This document shows positions 1-8,656 of a stretch of 56,624 nt of DNA, one piece after another. The first letter of the stretch is position 1, and each line of letters starts with the position of its first letter. A program made the translations under genes and the position numbers. The stretch comes from an uncultured Clostridia bacterium (lineage in GTDB: Bacteria > Bacillota > Clostridia > Monoglobales > Monoglobaceae). The stretch spans positions 1-56,624 of the forward strand of contig CANRNL010000016.1 of NCBI GenBank assembly GCA_947631965.1. The letters run 5' to 3'. The notes under the pieces are model-generated. The model was not told the origin of the DNA. It ran no database searches and was given only the letters and a program-made list of their open reading frames with translations.

Positions 1-98
1 ATTATTATGAATAATACAGATGTTGCCAAATCGTTGCCAAAACACCTTTTAATTTTCGAAAAACCCAGTATTTATGCGGTGTTCAGCCGTTTCGTACA
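1..98. other. intergenic edge downstream of guaA
   Basis: This short stretch lies beyond the guaA stop codon and runs off the window. It is A+T-rich and contains an 11-bp-spaced direct repeat, GTTGCCAAA at 22-30 and 33-41. I see no gene and no convincing terminator hairpin. The 3' end of guaA is a known insertion site for genomic islands in many bacteria, but too little sequence is present to judge that here. Confidence 0.5.
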
Positions 99-1652
99 TC
101 ATTCCCACTCGATTGTTGCGGGGGGTTTGGAGGTGATGTCGTAGACTATGCGGTTGACGTGTTTGACCTCGTTTACTATGCGGCGGCTCACTTTATCCAG
201 CACGTCGTACGGTATTTTTGCCCAGTCGCCCGTCATAAAGTCGGTGGTGGTGACGGCGCGGAGCGCAATAGTGTAGTCGTATGTACGCTCGTCGCCCATT
301 ACTCCGACGCTTCTCATATTGGTAATTACTGCGAAATACTGATTTATTTCTCTCTCCAATCCGGCGTTTGCGATTTCCTCTCTGAAAATCAGGTCGGCGT
401 CCTTTAATATTTCGAGCCTGTCCTTGGTTATTTCGCCTATACAGCGGATAGCGAGTCCCGGACCGGGGAAGGGCTGACGCCAAACGAGGTTTGAGGGGAT
501 GCCAAGCTCGATTCCGAGCTGTCTTACCTCGTCCTTAAACAAGTTCCGAAGCGGCTCTATTATCTCCTTAAAGTCAACATAGTCGGGAAGTCCGCCTACG
601 TTATGATGGCTCTTGATAACGGACGCATCGCCCGCTCCGCTTTCTATAACGTCGGGATAAATGGTACCCTGAACCAGAAAGTCCACCGTGCCGATTTTCT
701 TGGCTTCTTCCTCAAATACCCGTATAAATTCCTCGCCGATAATCTTTCGCTTTTTTTCGGGCTCGGAAACTCCTGCGAGCTTTGACAAAAATCTGTCCTC
801 GCAGTTTACGCGTATCAGGTTTATATCAAACTGCTCTCTGAAAATCTTCTCCACTTCGTCGCCCTCGTTCTTTCTCAAAAGACCGTGGTCAACAAAAATA
901 CAGGTGAGCTGTTTGCCGACAGCCTTTGAAAGAAGGACTGCCGCAACGCTGCTGTCAACTCCTCCCGAAAGCGCGCATAGCACCTTTTTGTCTCCTATTT
1001 TCTCTCTCGCGCTCTTGATATAGGTCTTGGCATAGTCCGCCATCGACCAGTCGGCGCTGCAGCCGCATACCTCAAACAGAAAATTCCTGAGCATTTTACT
1101 GCCGAACGGGGTGTGGTTTACTTCGGGGTGGAACTGCACGCCGAACAGCCTGCGGTTCGTATTTTGGAACGCCGCTATGGGGCAGTTGCCGGTCGAAGCG
1201 ACAACTTCAAAATCCGCCGGAAGAGCGACAATCTTATCGGTATGGCTCATAAGACACTCGTTTTTCTTCTCAATTCCGTCGAAAAGCACGCTGTCGGACA
1301 GCAAAATCGGAATTTGACCGTACTCTCGGCTGTCGGCGCGTTCAACCGTTCCGCCGAGCAACATACTCATAATCTGAGCGCCGTAGCAAATTCCGAGTAC
1401 GGGTACGCCGAGATTGAAAATTTCGGAGTCTATCATCGGGGCTTTTTCGTCGTATACGCTGTTGGGACCGCCCGTGAAAATAATTCCCTTGGGGGAGTAC
1501 GACTTTATTTCATCTATACCTTTCGAATAGGGAAGAACGACGCAGTAGACGTTCGCCTCTCTGACGCGCCTCGCTATAAGCTGGTTGTACTGTCCTCCGA
1601 AATCTATTACAACAATGGTTTCGTTTTTGTAATCCTTGTAATCGCTCATCAT
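99..1652 (-). CDS. guaA: GMP synthase (glutamine-hydrolysing)
   Basis: The enzyme converts XMP, ATP and glutamine to GMP in the last step of guanine nucleotide synthesis, in the cytosol. The 517-residue product has the family's usual length. An N-terminal class-I glutamine amidotransferase domain shows the nucleophile motif GICYGAQ (Cys89) and the FHPEVNHT histidine motif. The ATP-pyrophosphatase domain follows with the PP-loop ALSGGVDSS, and the C-terminal dimerisation domain ends in the typical PPATIEWE. The ATG overlaps the purF stop codon by 4 bp (ATGA) and is preceded by GGAGG, so purF and guaA are translationally coupled. It is the last gene of a purC-purF-guaA operon. Identification is secure. 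Confidence 0.98.
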   Translation of the reverse strand: MMSDYKDYKNETIVVIDFGGQYNQLIARRVREANVYCVVLPYSKGIDEIKSYSPKGIIFTGGPNSVYDEKAPMIDSEIFNLGVPVLGICYGAQIMSMLLGGTVERADSREYGQIPILLSDSVLFDGIEKKNECLMSHTDKIVALPADFEVVASTGNCPIAAFQNTNRRLFGVQFHPEVNHTPFGSKMLRNFLFEVCGCSADWSMADYAKTYIKSAREKIGDKKVLCALSGGVDSSVAAVLLSKAVGKQLTCIFVDHGLLRKNEGDEVEKIFREQFDINLIRVNCEDRFLSKLAGVSEPEKKRKIIGEEFIRVFEEEAKKIGTVDFLVQGTIYPDVIESGAGDASVIKSHHNVGGLPDYVDFKEIIEPLRNLFKDEVRQLGIELGIPSNLVWRQPFPGPGLAIRCIGEITKDRLEILKDADLIFREEIANAGLEREINQYFAVITNMRSVGVMGDERTYDYTIALRAVTTTDFMTGDWAKIPYDVLDKVSRRIVNEVKHVNRIVYDITSKPPATIEWE

Positions 1653-3070
1653 TTGTTATCCTCCACGGGTACATAGATTGGATAGTCCCCCGTAAAGCAG
1701 GCGTCGCAAAACTCTATGTTTGCGTCCTCGGCAACCTTCTTCATCGCGGGGATGGACAAAAAGGCGAGGGAGTCCGCACCTATCAATTCGCATATCTCGT
1801 CTATCGACATTTTGCAGGCGATTAAGTTTTCGCGCGAATCTATGTCAATTCCGAAATAGCACGGATTTTTAAAGGGGGGAGATGAAATTCTGACGTGTAC
1901 TTCGGTGGCACCCGCCTCACGAAGCAGTTTTACTATACGCCTCGAAGTCGTGCCGCGCACGATAGAGTCGTCTATCATAATTATACGCTTTCCCTCTATT
2001 TCGCAGCGCATGGCGTTCAGCTTAATACGGAGCGCGTTTTCGCGTTCCTCCTGGGTGGGCTGGATAAACGTCCTTCCGATATATCGGTTTTTAATAAAGC
2101 CTGTGCTGTACGGAATGCCCGACTCTCTTGAATAGCCGAGCGCGGCTTCAAGACCCGAATCGGGTACGCCGACTACCGCGTCCGCCTCTACGGGGCTTTC
2201 CTGCGCGAGAAATTTGCCCGCGTTAAGTCTTGCGCGGTGGACGCTCATTCCCGCGATAGAACTGTCGGGACGTGCAAAATATATGTATTCAAATACGCAC
2301 ATAGAGCTTTTCTGTCCGCACATTTCGCGATTTGAGTGAAGCCCGTCGTCATCAACTATTATAACCTCGCCCGGCTCGACGTCGCGCACAAATTCCGCGC
2401 CTATCGCATCAAGCGCACAGGTTTCGGAGGCAAACACATAACAGCCTTTAAGCTTGCCAAGTGAGAGGGGACGGAAGCCCTGCGGGTCGCGTGCCGCAAT
2501 CATACGCTTGGGAGTCATAATTATAAGGGAGTACGCTCCGCTTATTTTTTTCATAACCTCAACCATAGCCGCGCCGGTCGAACCCGTGATTATTCTGTTC
2601 TTTGCGAGAAGCTGAGCTATTACCTCACTGTCGTTCGTGGACTGGAAAATCGCGCCGCTTGCTTCAAGCTCCGCGCGAATATCGTTTGTATTAACAAGGT
2701 TTCCGTTGTGCGCCAGCGCAAAAGTTCCCTTTTGGTAACGGGAGACGAGAGGCTGTGAGTTTTCACGATTGCTCGCGCCCGTGGTGGAATATCTGACGTG
2801 ACCTACCGCGGAGCAACCTTTAAGCTCGTTTAATATCAAGTTGTTGAAAACCTCCTGGACAAGTCCGAGGTCCTTATACTGCAAAATTTTTATATTGCCG
2901 TTTTCGTCGATGTTGTTAACGGCAATTCCGCAGCTTTCCTGACCCCTGTGCTGGAGGGCGTAAAGCGCGTAATAGGTCGTTCTTGCCACATCAAGGTTGC
3001 GGTTTCCTCCGTAAATGCCGAAAACGCCGCACTCCTCATGTAATTTGTCCATACCGATTTTATCGTACAT
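1649..3070 (-). CDS. purF: amidophosphoribosyltransferase
   Basis: PurF makes 5-phosphoribosylamine from PRPP and glutamine, the committed step of purine synthesis. The start chosen here gives 473 residues and follows GGGGAGG by five bases; a longer in-frame start at 3115 lacks such a site. The nucleophile is Cys14 in [11 protein letters not shown], after a short propeptide, as in the Bacillus subtilis enzyme that is cleaved to mature. The phosphoribosyltransferase loop reads [16 protein letters not shown]. Cysteines in CVFEY, NPCYFG and FCDACF match the pattern that binds a 4Fe-4S cluster in the B. subtilis type, so this is probably the Fe-S form. Upstream, a weak minus-strand hairpin followed by five T (3123-3143) lies between purC and purF and could attenuate. 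Confidence 0.97.
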   Translation of the reverse strand: MYDKIGMDKLHEECGVFGIYGGNRNLDVARTTYYALYALQHRGQESCGIAVNNIDENGNIKILQYKDLGLVQEVFNNLILNELKGCSAVGHVRYSTTGASNRENSQPLVSRYQKGTFALAHNGNLVNTNDIRAELEASGAIFQSTNDSEVIAQLLAKNRIITGSTGAAMVEVMKKISGAYSLIIMTPKRMIAARDPQGFRPLSLGKLKGCYVFASETCALDAIGAEFVRDVEPGEVIIVDDDGLHSNREMCGQKSSMCVFEYIYFARPDSSIAGMSVHRARLNAGKFLAQESPVEADAVVGVPDSGLEAALGYSRESGIPYSTGFIKNRYIGRTFIQPTQEERENALRIKLNAMRCEIEGKRIIMIDDSIVRGTTSRRIVKLLREAGATEVHVRISSPPFKNPCYFGIDIDSRENLIACKMSIDEICELIGADSLAFLSIPAMKKVAEDANIEFCDACFTGDYPIYVPVEDNK

Positions 3071-3149
3071 TTGAACCTCCCCGAATGATGTATTTTTTGG
3101 CAAAATTCCACTCATATTTTGTAAAAAGCGCTATATATTGCGCCGTAAG

Positions 3150-3866
3150 TTATTTGCTTTCGCCCAATATACGCTTCATAATCTCCCAGTATGCGTCCTC
3201 AACGCCGCCCATATCGCGTCTGAACCTGTCCTTGTCAAGCTTTTCGTGGGTCTTGCTGTCCCAGAAACGGCAGGTGTCGGGAGAAATTTCGTCCGCCAGA
3301 ACAATAGTGCCGTCGCTCGTCTTGCCAAACTCAATCTTGAAGTCCACAAGCTCGATGCCGAACTTGATGAGATAGTTTTTGAGAATATCGTTTATCTTGA
3401 ACGTGTACTCGGAAACAATGTCAAGCTCTTCACGGGTCGCAAGACCGAGAGCGATTATGTGATACTCGTTTATGAGCGGGTCGCCCAAATCGTCGTTTTT
3501 GTAGCTGAATTCAAGAGTGGGGCTGAGCAGAGACTTACCCTCTTCAACGCCGTATCTCTTTGAAAAAGAGCCTGCGGCAATATTTCTTACTATAACTTCG
3601 AGAGGAATAATGGAAACCTTTTTAACGAGAGTTTCACGGTCGGAAATTTCCTCAATATAGTGGGTCGGAATACCGTTTTCCTCAAGCATTTTCATAAAAT
3701 GATTTGTGAGGCGATTGTTGATTATGCCTTTTTCGGCGATAGTACCCTTTTTCTCACCGTTGAATGCGGTGGCGTCGTCCTTGTAATCGACCATCAAAAC
3801 TTCGGGGTCGTCGGTCAAAAACACCTTCTTAGCTTTTCCTTCGTAGAGCTGAGCGCCTTTTTTCAT
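3150..3866 (-). CDS. purC: phosphoribosylaminoimidazole-succinocarboxamide synthase (SAICAR synthetase)
   Basis: PurC joins aspartate to CAIR with ATP in purine synthesis. The product is 238 residues, the family's usual size. It begins [16 protein letters not shown], a typical PurC N-terminus with the nucleotide-binding LYEGKAK strand, and contains the conserved [14 protein letters not shown] segment and the [12 protein letters not shown] motif. The chosen ATG lies seven bases after GGAGGT; an extended start at 3890 adds eight residues without a better site. It is the first gene of the minus-strand purine set, with a good promoter just upstream (3902-3930) and purF 79 bp downstream. I found no purine riboswitch fold in the leader. 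Confidence 0.97.
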   Translation of the reverse strand: MKKGAQLYEGKAKKVFLTDDPEVLMVDYKDDATAFNGEKKGTIAEKGIINNRLTNHFMKMLEENGIPTHYIEEISDRETLVKKVSIIPLEVIVRNIAAGSFSKRYGVEEGKSLLSPTLEFSYKNDDLGDPLINEYHIIALGLATREELDIVSEYTFKINDILKNYLIKFGIELVDFKIEFGKTSDGTIVLADEISPDTCRFWDSKTHEKLDKDRFRRDMGGVEDAYWEIMKRILGESK

Positions 3867-3901
3867 TTGAAATACCTCCGTTAAAATCAATATACAGATT
3901 C

Positions 3902-3930
3902 ATTTTACAATATAAGCGTAAAAAATTCAA
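3902..3930 (-). promoter_or_regulatory. promoter of purC-purF-guaA
   Basis: On the minus strand TTGAAT (-35, at 3925-3930) and TAAAAT (-10, at 3902-3907) are separated by 17 bp, a sigma-A type promoter. The -10 is close to the purC start, so the leader is only about 30 nt and leaves no room for a riboswitch. Confidence 0.7.
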
Positions 3931-4044
3931 TATAAATTCACAGATAAAACTACAAAAAATTAAAAAATTTTTTCTCAAAAGAGAGGCGTTTATTGTTGAT
4001 TATATAAAATATTGGAGTTTATTGAAAAAACTTGTTTATTTTGC

Positions 4045-4073
4045 TTGTTTTTTAAAGTCGTATTTGTTATAAT
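4045..4073 (+). promoter_or_regulatory. promoter of the pncB operon
   Basis: TTGTTT (4045-4050) and a perfect TATAAT (4068-4073) are spaced by 17 bp. The expected start of transcription is near 4080, just before a 14-bp palindrome. Confidence 0.75.
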
Positions 4074-4083
4074 CATATATTAT

Positions 4084-4117
4084 TGCATATTTATGCACAG
4101 GCAGGCGTGCGAACGCC
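4084..4117 (+). promoter_or_regulatory. palindrome and GNRA hairpin in the pncB leader
   Basis: TGCATA-TT-TATGCA at 4084-4097 is a perfect inverted repeat lying at about the transcription start. It is followed by a small hairpin, GGCGT-GCGA-ACGCC, at 4104-4117 with a GNRA-type tetraloop. The first could be an operator for an NAD-responsive repressor; that role is an inference from position only. Confidence 0.4.
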
Positions 4118-4144
4118 CCGACAAATTGTTAAGAGGCGGTTTTT

Positions 4145-5572
4145 ATGAATTATACTCTTTTGACTGATTTCTACGAGCTTACAATGGCTAACGGCTATAT
4201 GAAGAACGGAATGGGCGATAAAATAGCCTATTTCGATATGTATTACCGCAAAGCGCCCGACGGCGGCGGATTTGCCATTGCCGCGGGGCTTGAACAGCTT
4301 ATAAATTACTTTGAAAATCTGAAGTTTACGGATGAGGATATAGAATATCTCCGCTCTAAAGGAATTTTTGACGAGCAGTTCCTCGATTATCTGCGCAATT
4401 TCAAGTTTGAATGCAGCGTATGGGCAATCCCTGAGGGGACTCCCGTGTTCCCCAACGAGCCTCTCGTAACGGTGCGCGGTCCCATTATGCAGGCGCAGTT
4501 TGTGGAAACTATGATTTTGCTGACGATAAATCATCAGAGCCTTATTGCCACCAAGTCGAACAGAATTGTGCGCGCGGCGGACGGCAGAGCGGTTATGGAG
4601 TTCGGTTCGAGACGCGCTCAGGGTACGAGCGGAGCGGTAGAGGGCGCGCGCGCCGCGTACATCGGCGGAGTTGCCGGAACCGCCTGCACTCTTTCGGACA
4701 AGCTCTACGGTATCCCCGCTCTCGGCACTATGGCGCACAGTTGGGTGCAGTCGTTTGACAGCGAGTACGAGGCATTTCGCGCGTACGCCGAGGTATATCC
4801 GAACAACTGCACTCTTTTGGTTGACACATACAGCGTTTTAAATTCGGGCGTTCCGAACGCGATACGGGTATTCGACGAGGTTTTAAAGCCCAGAGGGATA
4901 ACGTCGTGCGGAATAAGAATCGACAGCGGCGATATAACCTATCTCACGAAAAAGGCGCGTGTTATGCTGGACAATGCGGGTTATCCGCAGGCAAAAATCG
5001 TGGTTTCAAACTCGCTTGATGAGTATATAATACGGGATATACTCCAGCAGGGCGCGAAAATAGACAGCTTCGGCGTGGGAGAGAGGCTTATAACCTCCAA
5101 GTCAGAGCCTGTTTTCGGCGGCGTTTATAAGCTCGCCGCGATAGAAAAGGACGGCGTTATAGAGCCTAAAATCAAGCTGAGCGAAAACGTTGCGAAAATT
5201 ACGACCCCGCACTTTAAAAAGGTGTACCGACTTTTCGCCAACGATACCCAAATGGCGATAGCGGACGTTATGACCTGCTATGACGAGGAAATAAAAGACG
5301 ACGGGGAGTATGAAATTTTCGACCCCGAACACACCTGGAAACGTAAGAAAATAAGGAATTTCACGGCGGTGCCGCTTCAGGTTCAGGTGTTTGACCACGG
5401 CAAGCTCGTTTACAACAGCCCGCCGCTCGATGAAATAAAGAGGTACTGCGAGGAGCAGCTCGATAAAATTTGGGATGAGGTAAAGAGATTTGAAAATCCG
5501 CATCAATATTATGTGGATTTGTCTCAAAAGCTCTGGGCTGTGCGTTACAGACTGTTATCCGAGCATAAATAA
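4145..5572 (+). CDS. pncB: nicotinate phosphoribosyltransferase
   Basis: The enzyme makes nicotinate mononucleotide from nicotinate and PRPP, helped by ATP hydrolysis, in NAD salvage. At 475 residues it fits the Firmicutes form. The N-terminus MNYTLLTDFYELTMANGY is typical, and MEFGSRRAQG and GTMAHSWVQSF (His198, the probable autophosphorylated histidine) are the expected active-site motifs, followed by the VDTYSVLNSG and RIDSGD segments of the barrel. Translation starts at an ATG after AAGAGGCGG. It leads an operon that continues directly into a PRPP synthetase, which supplies its co-substrate. Confidence 0.96.
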   Translation: MNYTLLTDFYELTMANGYMKNGMGDKIAYFDMYYRKAPDGGGFAIAAGLEQLINYFENLKFTDEDIEYLRSKGIFDEQFLDYLRNFKFECSVWAIPEGTPVFPNEPLVTVRGPIMQAQFVETMILLTINHQSLIATKSNRIVRAADGRAVMEFGSRRAQGTSGAVEGARAAYIGGVAGTACTLSDKLYGIPALGTMAHSWVQSFDSEYEAFRAYAEVYPNNCTLLVDTYSVLNSGVPNAIRVFDEVLKPRGITSCGIRIDSGDITYLTKKARVMLDNAGYPQAKIVVSNSLDEYIIRDILQQGAKIDSFGVGERLITSKSEPVFGGVYKLAAIEKDGVIEPKIKLSENVAKITTPHFKKVYRLFANDTQMAIADVMTCYDEEIKDDGEYEIFDPEHTWKRKKIRNFTAVPLQVQVFDHGKLVYNSPPLDEIKRYCEEQLDKIWDEVKRFENPHQYYVDLSQKLWAVRYRLLSEHK

Positions 5573-5627
5573 CACGAAATACGATAATTTTGAATATAAA
5601 TTTATTTTTTGGAGGACACATCAGAAA

Positions 5628-6770
5628 ATGGGCAGCTCAATGGATTTATACAATACCGACCACTTGGGGGTTATAGGCACACGCGGCTGTGAGGACTTTG
5701 TGGCAAAGGTAGACCGCCATTTGCAGAACTTTCAGCTTAAAAAGAACACGGATAAAGAGGTAAGCTCGTTTATTATTCCGACGGATTACCACCGATTCGG
5801 AACGGGCGAGGGCAAGGCTACGATAAAACATTCGGTGAGAGCGTATGACGCGTATATCATTATGGATGCGTTCAATTACGGCGTTACCTATAATATGTAC
5901 GGCAAGGAAGTGCCGATGAGCCCTGACGAACACTTTCAGGACCTTAAAAGGATTATTTCGGCGATGGCGGGCAAGGCAAAGCGCATCACTGTGATTATGC
6001 CTATGCTCTACGAGGGCAGACAGCACAAGAGGATGAACAGGGAGTCGCTCGACTGTGCGGTCGCACTCAGAGAGCTTGCGAATATGGGCGTCGGAAACAT
6101 AATAACCTTTGACGCTCACGACCCAAGGGTGCAGAACGCAATTCCGCTTAACAGTCTTGAAAACGTGCAGGTCACATATCAGATGATAAAGGCGTGCCTC
6201 GCTTACGACCCGAGCGTTATTTTAAACCGTAAAAGCACTATGATAGTTTCTCCCGACGAGGGTGCTATGTCGCGCTGTATGTACTATTCGTCGGTTCTGG
6301 AAATAGAGCTCGGAATGTTCTATAAAAGACGCGATTACTCCAGAGTCGTGAACGGCAAAAATCCCATTGTGGCGCATGAGTTTCTCGGAAGTAGCGTGGA
6401 GGGCAAGGACATAATAGTTGTGGACGATATGATAGCGTCGGGCGACTCTATGATAGATGTTTCAAAGGAGCTTAAAGCCCGCGGCGCAAAGAGAGTTATA
6501 ATATTCTCGACCTTCGGACTTTTCACCGAGGGGCTTGAAAAGTTTGACAGGGCGCACGAGGAAGGCATTATAGATAAGATATTTACGACAAATCTCGTAT
6601 ACCGCAGAGACGGTCTTACGGAGCGCGAGTGGTATATGGAAGTGGATTTGTCGAAGTATGTGGCGCTGATAATTCAGAAGATAAACGAAGAAGGCTCTAT
6701 CAGCGAGCTTATGAACCCGATAACGAGGATACACAAAATTTTGGATAAGTACGAAGGCGGAAAAATTTAA
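5628..6770 (+). CDS. prs: ribose-phosphate pyrophosphokinase (long Clostridial form)
   Basis: The product is expected to make PRPP from ribose 5-phosphate and ATP. It is 380 residues, longer than the usual 310-320, and belongs to the longer variant seen in Clostridia. The PRPP-binding loop VVDDMIASGDS lies near residue 265, and FDAHDPRVQN resembles the ribose-phosphate synthetase catalytic region. The ATG at 5628 follows GGAGG by 12 bases; an ATG at 5640 is an alternative. It sits 55 bp after pncB and abuts miaB. A PRPP source beside a PRPP-consuming enzyme is coherent. The standard short prs is probably elsewhere, so this may be a paralogue; the exact role is less certain than the fold. Confidence 0.85.
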   Translation: MGSSMDLYNTDHLGVIGTRGCEDFVAKVDRHLQNFQLKKNTDKEVSSFIIPTDYHRFGTGEGKATIKHSVRAYDAYIIMDAFNYGVTYNMYGKEVPMSPDEHFQDLKRIISAMAGKAKRITVIMPMLYEGRQHKRMNRESLDCAVALRELANMGVGNIITFDAHDPRVQNAIPLNSLENVQVTYQMIKACLAYDPSVILNRKSTMIVSPDEGAMSRCMYYSSVLEIELGMFYKRRDYSRVVNGKNPIVAHEFLGSSVEGKDIIVVDDMIASGDSMIDVSKELKARGAKRVIIFSTFGLFTEGLEKFDRAHEEGIIDKIFTTNLVYRRDGLTEREWYMEVDLSKYVALIIQKINEEGSISELMNPITRIHKILDKYEGGKI

Positions 6771-8177
6771 ATGAGAGAGATAACTCCACAGCAAGCCAAA
6801 TACCAATCCGAGTGTACGGCGCGGGTAAAGAAGCTCAATCTTTCGCGGGAGAGCGCGCCGCGAGCGTGCGTCGTTACATACGGCTGTCAGCAAAACGAAA
6901 GCGACTCCGAAAAGCTGCGCGGAATGTTATGCGAAATGGGCTATCTTATCTCGGACGATCCCAAAACCTCGGACGTGGTGATTTTTAACACCTGCGCGGT
7001 GCGTGAAAACGCCGAACTAAAGGTGTTCGGAAATGTGGGCGCGCTTAAACACGCCAAACGCAAAAATCCCGATATGATAATAGGCGTGTGCGGATGTATG
7101 ATGCAGCAACCGCATATTTCCGAAACCATAAAATCAAAATATAATCATGTCGATATAGTTTTCGGACCTCACGCGCTTTACAGGTTACCCGAAATTTTGG
7201 AGCGCGCGCTCAAAAAGAACAGAGTTTTCGAGGTGGAAAACAGCGACGGAGAAATCGCGGAGGGCATACCCGTGCTTCGCGAGCCGCCGCCTCTTGCAAA
7301 GGTGCCGATAATGTACGGCTGCAATAATTTTTGCACTTATTGTATTGTGCCGTATGTTCGCGGCAGAGAACGAAGCCGTAAAGCGGCGGATATACTCGCG
7401 GAGGTGCGAAGCTCTGCCGAGCAGGGATATAAAGAGGTTATGCTTCTTGGTCAGAATGTCAACTCTTTCGGAAATCCCGTAAACTCGGACGAGAATATTT
7501 CGTTTCCCCAACTTTTGCGTATGGTGTGCAAAACAGACGGCATCGAGAGAGTGCGTTTTATGACCTCTCATCCGAAGGATTTGTCGGACGAGCTTATATA
7601 TGCCATTGCCGAGGAGGATAAAATCTGCAAGCAGCTTCATCTGCCGATACAATCGGGCTCGGATAAGGTGCTTCGGGATATGAACAGGGGTTATACCGCG
7701 GAGCGTTATATGGAGCGGCTCGACAGGGTTAGAGAGCTTATCCCCGATATAACCGTCACAAGCGATATAATAGTGGGCTTCCCGACCGAAACGAACGAGG
7801 ACTTTGAGGATACGCTCGATATAATCAGACGGGCGCGGTACGATATGGTGTTTTCGTTTATATATTCCAAAAGAGTCGGAACGCCCGCGGCAAAGATGAA
7901 TCCTTTTTTGACAGATGAGGAGATACACCGAAATTTTGACCGTCTGCTTGAGGTACAGAACGAAATTTCAAAGCGGAAGAACGACGAATATGTGGGACGC
8001 GTCGAGGAAATTCTGGTGGAGGGCGAGAGCAAGACCAATCCGGAATATATGTGCGGACGCACGAGCGGCGGAAAAACAGTTAATTTTAAGGGCGGAGTCG
8101 AGCTTGTGTCAAAGCTTGTTCCGGTTAAAATAATAAAAGCGCAGACCTGGTCGTTGACCGGAGAATTATGTGATTAA
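6771..8177 (+). CDS. miaB: tRNA-2-methylthio-N6-dimethylallyladenosine synthase
   Basis: MiaB is a radical-SAM enzyme that methylthiolates i6A37 of tRNAs reading UNN codons. The 468-residue product has the N-terminal methylthiotransferase domain with cysteines in YGCQQNESDS (Cys39), NTCAVRE and CGCMMQ, which bind the auxiliary cluster. The radical-SAM CxxxCxxC follows as CNNFCTYC (Cys184, Cys188, Cys191), and a C-terminal TRAM-like RNA-binding domain ends the protein. The ATG immediately follows the prs stop. The order miaB-ylbF/ymcA-mutS-mutL matches the Bacillus ymcB-ymcA-(cotE)-mutS-mutL cluster, which supports the call. Confidence 0.97.
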   Translation: MREITPQQAKYQSECTARVKKLNLSRESAPRACVVTYGCQQNESDSEKLRGMLCEMGYLISDDPKTSDVVIFNTCAVRENAELKVFGNVGALKHAKRKNPDMIIGVCGCMMQQPHISETIKSKYNHVDIVFGPHALYRLPEILERALKKNRVFEVENSDGEIAEGIPVLREPPPLAKVPIMYGCNNFCTYCIVPYVRGRERSRKAADILAEVRSSAEQGYKEVMLLGQNVNSFGNPVNSDENISFPQLLRMVCKTDGIERVRFMTSHPKDLSDELIYAIAEEDKICKQLHLPIQSGSDKVLRDMNRGYTAERYMERLDRVRELIPDITVTSDIIVGFPTETNEDFEDTLDIIRRARYDMVFSFIYSKRVGTPAAKMNPFLTDEEIHRNFDRLLEVQNEISKRKNDEYVGRVEEILVEGESKTNPEYMCGRTSGGKTVNFKGGVELVSKLVPVKIIKAQTWSLTGELCD

Positions 8178-8195
8178 ATTACGGAGGTTATTATT

Positions 8196-8600
8196 ATGAA
8201 CGACAGTATTTTTAAAATGGCGAGAGAACTCGGACAGCTTATTGTGGCGAGCGAGGAATACAAAAGAGCGACCGAAAGTATGGACTTGCTCAATAACGAC
8301 GAGACGGCGACCGCTCTTATAGCGGGGTACAATCAAAAGAGAGCCGAAAAGGTGGATGGAGTTGACATAAATTCATTGCCTGAGAATGAATTGAAGGAAA
8401 TAAACGACTATCTTCAGGACGAGTTTAACATAATTCTGGAAAATCCCGTTGTTAAGGAGTATATAAAGGCGCAGAGCGAATATGAAGGTATGGTGAACAG
8501 CGTCAACGCAATTTTGAAATTTTATATCAGCGGCCGTTCCGAAAAAGAGGGAAGCTCGGAGTGCGGCGGAAGCTGCTCGACCTGCGGCGGCTGCCACTGA
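8196..8600 (+). CDS. YlbF/YmcA (RicA-type) family protein with Cys-rich tail
   Basis: This 134-residue helical protein belongs to the YlbF/YmcA family. In B. subtilis YlbF, YmcA and YaaT form a complex that carries Fe-S clusters and assists RNase Y. Here the last residues read CGGSCSTCGGCH, a Cys tail fit for a cluster or metal. The start has an excellent GGAGG site. The position between miaB and mutS is that of ymcA (ricA) in Bacillus, so it may be that member, although the Cys tail is more like YlbF. I leave the symbol open because the two paralogues cannot be separated by reading alone. Confidence 0.85.
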   Translation: MNDSIFKMARELGQLIVASEEYKRATESMDLLNNDETATALIAGYNQKRAEKVDGVDINSLPENELKEINDYLQDEFNIILENPVVKEYIKAQSEYEGMVNSVNAILKFYISGRSEKEGSSECGGSCSTCGGCH

Positions 8601-8656
8601 TATTGGTTAACATAATGTTACATTAATTTTATTCCTGTCGGACGGGAGGTGAGCAT

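Noticed and set aside
3867..4144. Purine riboswitch before purC
   Set aside because: The promoter lies only about 30 nt from the start codon, and no three-way-junction pattern is seen.
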